From Asticcacaulis currens (GTDB lineage Bacteria > Pseudomonadota > Alphaproteobacteria > Caulobacterales > Caulobacteraceae): 64,000 nucleotides of DNA. The position numbers and the translations under genes were made by a program. The notes under the pieces are model-generated. The model made no database searches. It was given only the letters and a program-made list of their open reading frames with translations, and was not told the origin of the DNA. Shown here one piece after another: positions 1-7,998 of the stretch. The DNA is taken from NCBI RefSeq assembly GCF_028550395.1, contig NZ_JAQQKW010000011.1, positions 62,001 to 126,000 on the forward strand, in the 5' to 3' direction. Position 1 is the stretch's first letter. Each line of letters starts with the position of its first letter.

Positions 1-2
1 TG

Positions 3-1493
3 ACCCACGACCACATACATCGCACCCTGGGCCTGCTGGGCCTGATCTTCTGCGGCGTCATGCTGGTGACGCTTCGCGGCAATCATCGCCTGCTGGTGCG
101 TAATCTCACTCTCGAAGACCGCAATCTCAGCCTGATCAAGCAGCTCAGCGAGGTCAATCACGCGCTGGAGGAAAAGGTGATCGAGCGCACCGAGAGTCTG
201 GCCAGACTGGCGCATACGGACAAGCTGACGGGCCTTCTCAACCGTTACGGCCTGTTCGACTGGCACCAGAAGCGCCTGGCGCACGCACCAACCAGCCGCA
301 CGGCCGTCTTCTTCCTCGATCTCGACCGTTTCAAGCAGGTCAATGACGCCCTCAGCCACGAGGCCGGCGACAAGGTGCTGAGCGCCATCGCCCGTCAGAT
401 CGAGGCGGTGGCCCCGGCGGACGCCCGGCTGGCGCGCTGGGGCGGTGATGAGTTTGTTCTGGCCTGCCCCGTTAACGGCGACCTCAACGACCTTGTCGAT
501 CAGGTCTCCGACGCCGTGTCGCACGCCGTCGATATTCCGCTGAACATCGAAGGCACCGACCTCAAACTGGGGGTCAGTATCGGCTGGGCCTGTCATCCCG
601 ACCATGACAAGACCTTCCCGGACATCATCCACGCTGCCGATCTGGCCACCACCGAGGTCAAGCGCAGCGGCCGCGGCCGGACGCTGGCCTTTGACGAAAC
701 CTTTGCCGAAAGCCTGCGTCGCCGCTTCAACCTCAGCCGCGCCCTCAGCGAAGCCATCGGCAGCGACGCGCTTCAGGTCGCCTATCAGCCGATCGTCTGC
801 GCCCGCACCCGGGCGCTATTGTCCTATGAGGCCCTGTGTCGCTGGCATCATCCGCAACTGGGCCTCATCCGACCGGATGAATTTATCCGTCTGGCCGAAG
901 ACACCGACCGCATCGTCGCACTGGGCAACTGGGTCCTGGAACGCGCCTGCGCCGATGCGGCCCACTGGCGGCGCAAAGGCCTCACCGCCAAGGTGGCGGT
1001 CAATGTCTCGGTCAAACAACTGACGCTCGACACCTTTGCGCTGCATCTGGTGTCCATACTGGCGCGTACCGGTCTGGCCCCGTCCTGTCTGGAGATCGAA
1101 GTGACCGAAAGCGTTTTCGATGACGGTCATATCGAACAGGTGACCCAGACGATCAAACACCTCAAGACGCTGGGCGTGCATATCCATATCGACGATTTCG
1201 GCACCGGCTATTCGTCTCTGTCGCGCCTGCGCCACCTCAATGCCAATGGCATCAAGATAGATCAGTCCTTCGTCGCCGACCTCAACGGTCAGAGTAAGGC
1301 CATTATCGAAAGCACCATACTGATCGCCCGTGCCTTTGACCTGACCATCGTGGCCGAAGGGGTGGAAACGGACGAACAGCGCGAAACCCTGCGCACGCTG
1401 GGCGTGGATCAGCTTCAGGGCTATCTGCTGGGCCGCCCGCAGCGCCTGAGCGATATTCTCGACGCGGGCATGACGAGCGAGACCGCCGCCTGA
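3..1493 (+). CDS. Diguanylate cyclase/phosphodiesterase (GGDEF-EAL), 5' end outside window
   Basis: A bifunctional cyclic-di-GMP turnover protein. The frame is open from the window edge, so the first ATG at 60 lies inside the gene. The residues before it (LGLLGLIFCGVMLVTL) look like the last transmembrane helix of a membrane sensor module. A short coiled-coil-like linker follows, then a GGDEF domain with intact GGDEF in RWGGDEF, then an EAL domain. The EAL domain keeps the EAL signature (YEALCRW), EVTES, DDFGTGYSSL and KIDQSF, so it looks catalytically competent. I see no RxxD inhibitory I-site upstream of GGDEF. Which activity dominates cannot be read from sequence. The gene converges on the TBDR gene at 1552, with a hairpin between them. 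Confidence 0.93.
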   Translation, partial: THDHIHRTLGLLGLIFCGVMLVTLRGNHRLLVRNLTLEDRNLSLIKQLSEVNHALEEKVIERTESLARLAHTDKLTGLLNRYGLFDWHQKRLAHAPTSRTAVFFLDLDRFKQVNDALSHEAGDKVLSAIARQIEAVAPADARLARWGGDEFVLACPVNGDLNDLVDQVSDAVSHAVDIPLNIEGTDLKLGVSIGWACHPDHDKTFPDIIHAADLATTEVKRSGRGRTLAFDETFAESLRRRFNLSRALSEAIGSDALQVAYQPIVCARTRALLSYEALCRWHHPQLGLIRPDEFIRLAEDTDRIVALGNWVLERACADAAHWRRKGLTAKVAVNVSVKQLTLDTFALHLVSILARTGLAPSCLEIEVTESVFDDGHIEQVTQTIKHLKTLGVHIHIDDFGTGYSSLSRLRHLNANGIKIDQSFVADLNGQSKAIIESTILIARAFDLTIVAEGVETDEQRETLRTLGVDQLQGYLLGRPQRLSDILDAGMTSETAA

Positions 1494-1501
1494 CGCTAAA
1501 A

Positions 1502-1527
1502 AACCCCGGAGCCTTCGCCCCGGGGTT
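1502..1527. terminator. Bidirectional terminator-like hairpin
   Basis: Inverted repeat AACCCCGG / CCGGGGTT around a 10-nt loop, flanked by A-rich sequence on the left. It sits between two convergent genes (stops at 1493 and 1552), as expected for a shared terminator. The T-run on the right is short. Confidence 0.6.
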
Positions 1528-1551
1528 ATTCATTCAGAGCCGAACGTCAGA

Positions 1552-4326
1552 TCAGAACTGCCAGTTCAGGCCGACAAACACCGTGCGGCCCGACGTCGTG
1601 GTGTTCCACAGACGCTTGGCCCCGCGCGCGGCGTCGCCGCCCGGCCAGAAGCTGTTGTACTGGATTTCCTTCTCGTCGGTCAGGTTGATGCCGTCCAGCG
1701 TCAGGCGCAGTTTCGGCGTCACCTGCCAGAAGGCCGCCGCGTCCACATAGGTGGTCGAGGCAAAGCCACCGCCGTCGATCGGATAGTCCGAGCGGAAGTT
1801 TTCGGAGACGCGCGCCCCCCATTTGGCGGTTTCATAATAGATGGTCAGGTTGTGGTTGACGTCCGACACGCCCCACAGCGGCCCCTTCACATCGACGCCC
1901 TGCACCGAATTGATCGTCGTGGTGTCGATAAAGGTGACATTGGCGACCATGCCCAGATTGTTGAACGGCGCGGGCAGGAAGACGAAATCCGTCTGACCGC
2001 TCAGCTCAAAGCCCGTCAGCTTGACGTTATTGAGGTTGATCGGACGGGTATATTCGTTGACCGTGCTGTTGGCCGTCACCCCGGCGCTCAGACCTTCGGG
2101 CAGGCCGGTCGAGGCGTAGGAGACATTCGTCACCTTCTTCGACACGACCAGATTGTCGATGTCCTTATGGAAGACGCCGCCGGTAACCATGCCGACGCGA
2201 CCGAAATACCATTCGACGCCGAAGTCGTACTCGTTCGACTTATAGGGTTCGAGATTGGGATTGCCGGTCGAGACGGTGATGGTGTTGGTGGTGGTGTCAT
2301 TGCCGACCGTACCGTTCATGGCATAGGCCGACAGCGACGGACGGTTGAGGTTCTGCGACACGGCCATGCGAACCTGCACATTGTCGGATGCCTCAACCAC
2401 CAGGTTGAAGGCCGGCAGGGTGCCCGAATAGGTCTTCGACGTCGTCACCGGCTTCGTCGTGCCGTTGACGCTCATAAAGCCTTCGGAGGTCAGTTCCGTC
2501 TCATAGCCGCGCAGACCGAAATTGCCGCGCACCGGACGGCCCCCCAGCGTGCTCTTGAAATCGACCTGGGCATAGGCGGCATTGGTGTCTTCGGTGACGC
2601 TGTAATCGGCATTGCGCACCCAGTTCACCGTGCGCGTCACGCCGTAATAGTTGAGCGCCTTGTCGAAGTCGGCAATCACCCACGACTGGTCCTTATGGCC
2701 GGTGAACAGCTTGTAATAGCTGTTGACCTTGTCGTCCGGACGGCTGCCCCAGGTGCCGTTTTCCCACTCGCCCTTCAGCAGGTCGTCATTGGTGTACTGA
2801 CGGCCCGAATTCTTGAAGCTGCGATAGGACAGGCCGCCCTTGAAGGTCAGGCTGTCGCTATAGGCATAGACGGCGTTGATCTCGGCATTTTCCAGCTCGG
2901 TCGTCTGATAGCTGCTGAAAAAGTCGATTTCGTGGGCGCGGTAGTTGTTCGGGTCGGTCGTGTCCCACTTGTAGGTATTGCGACCGTAGAACGGATCCTG
3001 CGTATAGTCGGTGATCAGGCCGCCAAAAGCTTCCATATAGAACTTGTCCGAATAGGGCAGGTCGTAGGTGGACTTTTCCTTGCCGATATGGCCGTTGATA
3101 TTCAGCGAGTCCGACACCTGCCAGTCGGCGGTCAGGACCGCCTGATCGAAGGTGTTTTCGGCCTTCTGACGGCGGGTTTCGGTAGCGAAGACCGTATTAT
3201 CGACGTCAGCATAGAGGACGCTGTAGTACGAATCGTACTTGATCGAATTCAGGCTGGGGGCCTTCTGCGCCGAGGCCGGGATGCCCGAATGGGTCATGGC
3301 CGTGCCAAGGATGGTCGAGCCGACGCTGGCGCGGGTGGCCAGGTGCAGCTCGTCGCGGTCATTGGTGAATTCGCCGTGCAGCGCGTCGAGCGTCAGGGTC
3401 AGGTTTTCGACCGGACGCCATTGCAGGGCAGCGGTGATGCCAAGGCGCGTCTGGTCCGAACCCCACACCGACAGGCGGTTGCCGCGCTGGAAGACCAGCA
3501 GGCCGGCGGTGGCCAGCGCCTGATCGGCAGCGCTCAGCTTGCTGACATTTTCCGCACGCGCCTTCTGATTGCCCGCGCCGTAGGTGTTGTAGCCCTGCTC
3601 CTGCGTCTGACGCTCGCCATAGGCGACCGAGATCAGGGCCCCGAACTTGCCGTCGTGATTGTACGACAGCATGGCCGCGCCGCGCTTCTGGAAGTCTTCG
3701 GTGTTGGAATTGGTCCCGCCTTGCAGCGAGAAGGCGCCCTTCAGGCCCGGCTTATAGTCGAACGGCTTGGCGGTATAGAGACCGACCGTCCCGGCCATGC
3801 CGCCTTCGTCCTGCTCGGCCGAGAAGGACTTTTTCACATCGACCTTGTTGAACAGGTCAGAGGCGAACAGGTTGAAGTCGAAGGCACGGTCGCGCGAGGT
3901 CTGACCACGCGAATCCATCGGCGAATCGACATTGCCCAGCACTTCCATGCCGTTGAGCTGCACGCGGGTGAAGTCCGGCCCCAGACCGCGCAGGGACACG
4001 CGACGGCCTTCGCCGCCTTCGCGGTTGATGGCGACGCCCGGCAGGCGTTGCAGCGATTCGGCGAGGTTCAGATCGGGGAATTTGGCCATATCCTCAGCGA
4101 CGATGACGTCGGAGACGATATCCGAATTGCGCTTCAGGGCGCGCGCCTGACCCAGCGACTTGCGGAAGCCGCGCACGACGACCTCTTGCGCCTCATCGCC
4201 CGCCGGCGACACCGTGTTGACCTCTTCGGTTTGCGCCAAAGCCGGCGCGGCGTGGATAAGCGACAGGGACAGGGACAGGACACCGAAGGCGGCCCCCGCC
4301 AGCAGCGTTTTTTGCGAAACAGACAT
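1552..4326 (-). CDS. TonB-dependent receptor, Xanthomonas/Caulobacter type
   Basis: Outer-membrane active transporter of about 924 residues for an unidentified ligand. The signal peptide has a hydrophobic stretch ending near APALAQ. The plug domain begins at EVVVRGFRKSLGQA, followed by RLPGVAINR and SLRGLGPDF, typical of the TIGR01782 class often tied to carbohydrate uptake. The C-terminus ends in an aromatic residue (VGLNWQF), as in outer-membrane barrels. I chose the ATG at 4326 because GGGAG lies 8 nt upstream; a TTG 15 nt earlier would overlap that ribosome-binding site. The gene is divergent from a PI-PLC-like gene, with an operator-like dyad between them. The substrate is not deducible. 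Confidence 0.92.
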   Translation of the reverse strand: MSVSQKTLLAGAAFGVLSLSLSLIHAAPALAQTEEVNTVSPAGDEAQEVVVRGFRKSLGQARALKRNSDIVSDVIVAEDMAKFPDLNLAESLQRLPGVAINREGGEGRRVSLRGLGPDFTRVQLNGMEVLGNVDSPMDSRGQTSRDRAFDFNLFASDLFNKVDVKKSFSAEQDEGGMAGTVGLYTAKPFDYKPGLKGAFSLQGGTNSNTEDFQKRGAAMLSYNHDGKFGALISVAYGERQTQEQGYNTYGAGNQKARAENVSKLSAADQALATAGLLVFQRGNRLSVWGSDQTRLGITAALQWRPVENLTLTLDALHGEFTNDRDELHLATRASVGSTILGTAMTHSGIPASAQKAPSLNSIKYDSYYSVLYADVDNTVFATETRRQKAENTFDQAVLTADWQVSDSLNINGHIGKEKSTYDLPYSDKFYMEAFGGLITDYTQDPFYGRNTYKWDTTDPNNYRAHEIDFFSSYQTTELENAEINAVYAYSDSLTFKGGLSYRSFKNSGRQYTNDDLLKGEWENGTWGSRPDDKVNSYYKLFTGHKDQSWVIADFDKALNYYGVTRTVNWVRNADYSVTEDTNAAYAQVDFKSTLGGRPVRGNFGLRGYETELTSEGFMSVNGTTKPVTTSKTYSGTLPAFNLVVEASDNVQVRMAVSQNLNRPSLSAYAMNGTVGNDTTTNTITVSTGNPNLEPYKSNEYDFGVEWYFGRVGMVTGGVFHKDIDNLVVSKKVTNVSYASTGLPEGLSAGVTANSTVNEYTRPINLNNVKLTGFELSGQTDFVFLPAPFNNLGMVANVTFIDTTTINSVQGVDVKGPLWGVSDVNHNLTIYYETAKWGARVSENFRSDYPIDGGGFASTTYVDAAAFWQVTPKLRLTLDGINLTDEKEIQYNSFWPGGDAARGAKRLWNTTTSGRTVFVGLNWQF

Positions 4327-4400
4327 GAAAACAGCTCCCAAAACCGTCGCAAAGGGGAGGACGCGACGGATTAAGGCGGCCTTAAGTTTTATTTATGAAA

Positions 4401-4412
4401 ATGACTTGTCAT
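4401..4412. promoter_or_regulatory. Operator-like dyad ATGACTTGTCAT
   Basis: Perfect palindrome in the 209-bp divergent intergenic region between the TBDR and the PI-PLC-like gene. It is about 75 bp upstream of the TBDR start and next to an AT-rich stretch. It is compatible with a GntR-family or similar dimeric repressor. The regulator is unknown. Confidence 0.4.
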
Positions 4413-4535
4413 ACATAATACAGTTTGATGACACCGCACATCTAACGGTGTTCGCCTGGCTTTTGGCGTCGTTTTGTCATCTGAGCGTGATACGGGCGCT
4501 ACAGACGCTTTTGACAACTGAAAAAGGGCACGCCC

Positions 4536-5645
4536 ATGACCCGCCGTTCGACCCGCCTGCTGATGGCGGCCTTTGCCGCCGCCCTCACCGCCCTGCCCGT
4601 CGTCGCAGCGGCGCAATCTCTGGAACCGTCCGCCCCCGCCGGTCTGCACATGAACGACCTTCAGGCGGTGGGCACGCACAACAGCTACAAGATCGCCATT
4701 CCGCCGAAGGAACTGGCCCTGATCGCCGCACGCAATGCGCAGGGGGCACAGTCGCTCGATTACGGCCACCTGCCTCTGGCGACGCAGCTCGATCTGGGAA
4801 TGCGTCAGTTGGAGATCGACTTCGTCTATGATCCCGATGGTGACCGCTACGCCCATCCCCGCCTGCCGCAGATCAGCGGCGAACCCTATGACGGCAGCGA
4901 TATGGACAGGCCGGGCTTCAAGGTGCTGCACATGCCCGATGTCGATGTGCGCAGCCACTGCCACACCTTCGTCCAGTGCCTGACACAGATCCGCGACTGG
5001 TCCGACGCCCACCCCGGTCACGTGCCGCTGCTGATCATGATGAACGCCAAGGACGGTGCCCCCAGCCTCGACGGTGGCGTCAAGCCGCTCGATTACGACG
5101 CGAAGGCCTTTGACGCGCTGGACGCCGAAATCCGCTCGGTCTTCGGGCCTGAGCGCCTGATTACGCCGGATGAGGTGCGCGGCACGCACAAAACCCTGCG
5201 CGAAGGGGCGATGGCCGGCGGCTGGCCCGCGCTGGAGGCGGCGCGCGGCAAGGTCTTCTTCGCGCTGGACGAAGGGCCGCAAAAGGTGGCCGTCTATATG
5301 CGCGGCCATGCCTCGCTGGAGGGCCTGCCCGTCTTCGTCAATTCGGTGTCGGAAGACGCCGACCACGCCGCCTATTTCACCCTCAACGACCCGGTGAAAC
5401 AGTTTGAGCGTATTCAGGCGGCGGTGAAGGCGGGCTTTATGGTGCGCACCCGTGCCGACGATTCGACAACCGAAGCGCGCCGTAACGATCTTCGCCGTTT
5501 CGCCAGGGCGCTGGCCTCCGGTGCCCAGTATATTTCTACCGACTATCCGACGCCGCGCAGTGACTGGAGCCCTTATCAGGTACGGCTGCCCGATGGGATG
5601 AGCGCCCGCGCCAACCCGGTGCGCCCGCCGCAAACGCGTCCGTAA
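4536..5645 (+). CDS. Secreted Ca2+-dependent PI-specific phospholipase C-like protein
   Basis: 369 residues with a Sec signal peptide (cleavage near PVVAAAQS). The mature part matches the Ca2+-dependent phosphoinositide phospholipase C1-like family. GTHNSYK carries the first catalytic His, QLEIDFVYDP and the following acidic residues look like the metal site, and RSHCHTF carries a second His. The expected reaction is cleavage of a phosphodiester in a phospholipid or related headgroup, in the periplasm or outside the cell. Bacterial members are mostly uncharacterised, so the substrate is open. It is divergent from the TBDR at 4326; joint regulation is possible but not shown. Confidence 0.85.
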   Translation: MTRRSTRLLMAAFAAALTALPVVAAAQSLEPSAPAGLHMNDLQAVGTHNSYKIAIPPKELALIAARNAQGAQSLDYGHLPLATQLDLGMRQLEIDFVYDPDGDRYAHPRLPQISGEPYDGSDMDRPGFKVLHMPDVDVRSHCHTFVQCLTQIRDWSDAHPGHVPLLIMMNAKDGAPSLDGGVKPLDYDAKAFDALDAEIRSVFGPERLITPDEVRGTHKTLREGAMAGGWPALEAARGKVFFALDEGPQKVAVYMRGHASLEGLPVFVNSVSEDADHAAYFTLNDPVKQFERIQAAVKAGFMVRTRADDSTTEARRNDLRRFARALASGAQYISTDYPTPRSDWSPYQVRLPDGMSARANPVRPPQTRP

Positions 5646-5728
5646 GCGGGGGCCGCGGTTACCCTAAGTCAAGTGCGGCCCCACTACACGGAAGGATAGA
5701 CGTTGCGACGCAGTAATGCCCTATTCTC

Positions 5729-5748
5729 TATACTATTGTGAACACAAT
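5729..5748 (+). promoter_or_regulatory. Possible promoter/operator upstream of mucR
   Basis: TATACT (a -10-like hexamer) is followed by the palindrome ATTGTG-AA-CACAAT about 130 bp upstream of the MucR start. MucR/Ros proteins bind AT-rich sites and often regulate themselves, so an autoregulatory site is plausible. This is inference only. Confidence 0.3.
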
Positions 5749-5875
5749 TATCCGGGGTTTCAGAGACTGGAAACTTCGCCCGAAGGGCATTTATTTCGTT
5801 TTTTTAGATCGCCTCAGTTGACTTCACGCGCAAACTGCTGTTTTGGGGAAGGAAAGGTAACAAGGATTCTTGGTT

Positions 5876-6304
5876 ATGGAAGAACAAAACAAGCTGACCG
5901 ATCTGGTTGTCGATATTGTCACCGCCTATGTCGGTAATAATTCGGTACCCGCGTCTGAATTGCCCGCTCTGATTCACTCGGTGCACAAGGCGCTGGGCGG
6001 TTTGACCGGCGAACCGGAAGCAAAGGTCGAAGAAGCCAAGACCCCGGCCGTGTCTATCAAAAAGTCGATCTCGGACGACTACATTATTTGTCTGGAAGAC
6101 GGTCGCAAGTTCAAGTCGCTGAAGCGTCACCTGCGCACCAAGTACAATATGAGCCCCGAAGAATACCGCGCCAAGTGGAACCTGCCGAAGGATTACCCGA
6201 TGGTCGCCCCCAACTATGCCGCGGCGCGCTCCAACCTTGCCAAGCAGATGGGCCTCGGCACCGGTGGCCGTCAGGCCGCCCGCAAGCCGCGCAAGGCGTC
6301 GTAA
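5876..6304 (+). CDS. mucR: MucR/Ros family transcriptional regulator
   Basis: 142-residue H-NS-like DNA-binding regulator. The N-terminal helical half (TDLVVDIVTAYVGNN) is typical of MucR oligomerisation domains. The C-terminal domain carries FKSLKRHL, MSPEEYRAKW and DYPMVAP. The classical Ros CCHH zinc ligands are degraded: CLED has Asp in place of the second Cys, and HLRTKY lacks the last His. Such zinc-poor or zinc-free relatives are known. ATG at 5876 is preferred over TTG at 5870 because AAGGA lies 9 nt upstream of the ATG. A strong terminator follows. In Caulobacterales MucR proteins control cell-cycle, motility and surface genes. Confidence 0.92.
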   Translation: MEEQNKLTDLVVDIVTAYVGNNSVPASELPALIHSVHKALGGLTGEPEAKVEEAKTPAVSIKKSISDDYIICLEDGRKFKSLKRHLRTKYNMSPEEYRAKWNLPKDYPMVAPNYAAARSNLAKQMGLGTGGRQAARKPRKAS

Positions 6305-6329
6305 GCCTCAGACCACAGACGTTAAAAAG

Positions 6330-6359
6330 CGGCAGGCCTCAGCGCCTGCCGTTTTTTTT
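6330..6359 (+). terminator. Rho-independent terminator after mucR
   Basis: Perfect 8-bp stem CGGCAGGC / GCCTGCCG with a 6-nt loop, followed by eight T residues. It lies 25 nt after the mucR stop. Confidence 0.9.
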
Positions 6360-6428
6360 AGAGCGTTTTTCGCTCAAGTGGATACCGGTTGAGCGTGAAA
6401 AAACGCGACAAAACAGAAATTTAGAGCG
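6359..6428 (-). repeat. Dispersed intergenic repeat, family B (copy 1)
   Basis: Starts with TAGAGCG and ends with AAATTTAGAGCG. Read on the minus strand it gives the family core CGCTCTAAATTT.TGTTTTG followed by a CGCG-rich hairpin. Related copies lie at 46420, 51730, 56266 and 63450, with a partial one near 16216. Confidence 0.7.
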
Positions 6429-6446
6429 CCATCCGACAAAGCGGCG

Positions 6447-7460
6447 CTATGGCTGCGGGGGGCCGAAATGACGGCGCATCACCCCTTCGATGCCGGACAA
6501 AAGCGACCGGCGTTCGGCCTCATTCATCTGACGGCTTTCCGGCGGCAGGTGCGCAAAGGTGTCGGGCTGAGGATCGGCAATGTGCAGGCGGAACATCTCA
6601 CGCCAGTAGGCGCGGTCGGCCGCGCTCAGGCCGGCCATGGCGGCAAGGGCCTGATTGAAGACCACCGCCGGGTCCTCCAGCGGGTTGGCATAGCTGCCCC
6701 ACCAGAAATTGGCCAGCATACCGAACGGTCCCTCGGCCGTGACCTGATGCCACCAGTAGCGCGGGATAAACAGGACGTCGCCGGGCGCCAGCGTCACGCT
6801 CTGCGCGTGCACGAAGGCCTGTTTCAGGCGTGGATAGGTTTCGAAATCGGGCGTATCGAGGTCGGCAATGCCGATGGGACGTCCCGAAGGCGTATGGCCT
6901 AACGGGCCGATATAGAGGTTGGCGACCTGTTCCGGCGGGAACAGCAGGAAGTGCCGCTGCCCAGCTACCAGACAGGCCAGGTTGAGGTCGTGATCATTAT
7001 GCAGGGCCGCGCGCGTCGCATTGCCGATCCACAGACGCGGCCCGATCTCCGGCGGCAGCAGGGGCATGGGGTTTTGCGCGGCAAAGTCAGGGGCGTGGTC
7101 GCGGGCCGGGGCCGATTGCAGATAAAGACCCGGCGGCATGGGATGGCCGCTCAGGCGGATCAGGGTGGCCACCACCTCGGAAAGGGTCTGCTGCGCGCGG
7201 CTGAAATTCAGCGCCTCCAGATCAGGCGTGTAACCGAAGCGACCTTTCAGGTGCGCACTGGCCGTCAGCACCCCGGCGGGGCGACCGTTGTCGAGGCCTT
7301 GCAGATAGGTCGCCAGCGCCGTGACGCCTTCTTGCGCCCGCTGAACCGCGGGCCAGTGTGCGACCAGCCCGCGCACGACAAAGGGCGCACTCGCCTGCCG
7401 GATGCGCGTCCGCATCGTCGTCTCATCGGCGCGCTCGATCGCCTCCACTTCGCGGCTCAT
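6447..7460 (-). CDS. Cupin_8/JmjC-like Fe(II)/2-oxoglutarate oxygenase
   Basis: About 337 residues of the cupin-like (JmjC-related) family. APFVVRGLVAHWP is the usual N-terminal signature. The iron site is the HxD-type motif in ALHNDHDLN, with the distal His in RYWWHQVTAEGP. GDVLFIPRYWWH is typical. ATG at 7460 is chosen because GGGAGG lies just upstream; an ATG at 7472 overlaps that site. Relatives occur next to TBDRs and tryptophan halogenases in Caulobacterales and Xanthomonads, as here (TBDR divergent at 7999, halogenases from 11647). Its substrate, protein residue or small molecule, is unknown. Confidence 0.82.
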   Translation of the reverse strand: MSREVEAIERADETTMRTRIRQASAPFVVRGLVAHWPAVQRAQEGVTALATYLQGLDNGRPAGVLTASAHLKGRFGYTPDLEALNFSRAQQTLSEVVATLIRLSGHPMPPGLYLQSAPARDHAPDFAAQNPMPLLPPEIGPRLWIGNATRAALHNDHDLNLACLVAGQRHFLLFPPEQVANLYIGPLGHTPSGRPIGIADLDTPDFETYPRLKQAFVHAQSVTLAPGDVLFIPRYWWHQVTAEGPFGMLANFWWGSYANPLEDPAVVFNQALAAMAGLSAADRAYWREMFRLHIADPQPDTFAHLPPESRQMNEAERRSLLSGIEGVMRRHFGPPQP

Positions 7461-7723
7461 CCGGCCTCCCATCGTCTTTAATCACAGCTGTTGGTGCCTC
7501 GCCGGCTGGCGGCTTGGGATTCGCCGTTTGATAGCGCCAAACACCGGCAAAGGGCAGGGTTTACGGCGTAAAATTTCCGCGTCCAGGGTTTAAACGGCAA
7601 AACCAATGCGGCAAAAATGTTACATTTCCGAGACAGGCCTTGGCATCGACCACGCACAGGCTTTAATTTAAAATTTTGTTTTTATTTATCTTTCTCAAAC
7701 CCTGCAAAAACAACCCTGTTTGA

Positions 7724-7742
7724 AATGACAACGCTGGTCAAT
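7724..7742. promoter_or_regulatory. LacI/NagR-type operator-like dyad 1
   Basis: AATGACAACGCTGGTCAAT: half-sites TGACA and TGTCA-like around an ACGCTG core, with one extra base in the right arm. It resembles sugar-responsive LacI-family sites of the form TGACA-RCGY-TGTCA. It is about 260 bp upstream of the TBDR start. Confidence 0.45.
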
Positions 7743-7803
7743 ATTTTTTAAATCAAATTGTTTTAATCCATTTTCAAAAGCCACCACTTATTATAATCCT
7801 ATA

Positions 7804-7821
7804 AATGTCAGCGCTGTCAGG
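7804..7821. promoter_or_regulatory. LacI/NagR-type operator-like dyad 2
   Basis: AATGTCAGCGCTGTCAGG, with core CAGCGCTG. It matches 15 of 18 positions of the NagR-like consensus as I remember it. It lies 80 bp downstream of dyad 1 in the same control region. Confidence 0.5.
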
Positions 7822-7998
7822 CTTCGGCCTGTTGGTTAATCCCGCGTGTCATGGACGGGCGGGCAATAAAAAAGTGGTTACAGGTTTCGGGAAGCTCATC
7901 GACGGGCCAAAGCACACGCAGTGTCGTGTTGCTTTCGCAATTCTGCCTCCCCGGAACCCTTTTTTTGAGATGAAGAGCGGTCAGGGAGGACTTGAATC

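Larger units (their letters stand above)
7461..7998. promoter_or_regulatory. Divergent AT-rich control region
   Basis: A 538-bp gap between the cupin_8 gene and the TBDR. It is clearly more AT-rich than its neighbours, especially 7660-7800, and holds two LacI-type operator-like dyads (listed separately). A good Shine-Dalgarno GGGAGGA lies just before the TBDR ATG. No convincing small gene is seen. Confidence 0.6.

Noticed and set aside
1852-4374. Long plus-strand open frame (840 codons) opposite the first TBDR
   Set aside because: Antisense shadow of a GC-rich gene; His/Arg/Asp-rich composition without domains, while the minus strand encodes a clear TBDR.
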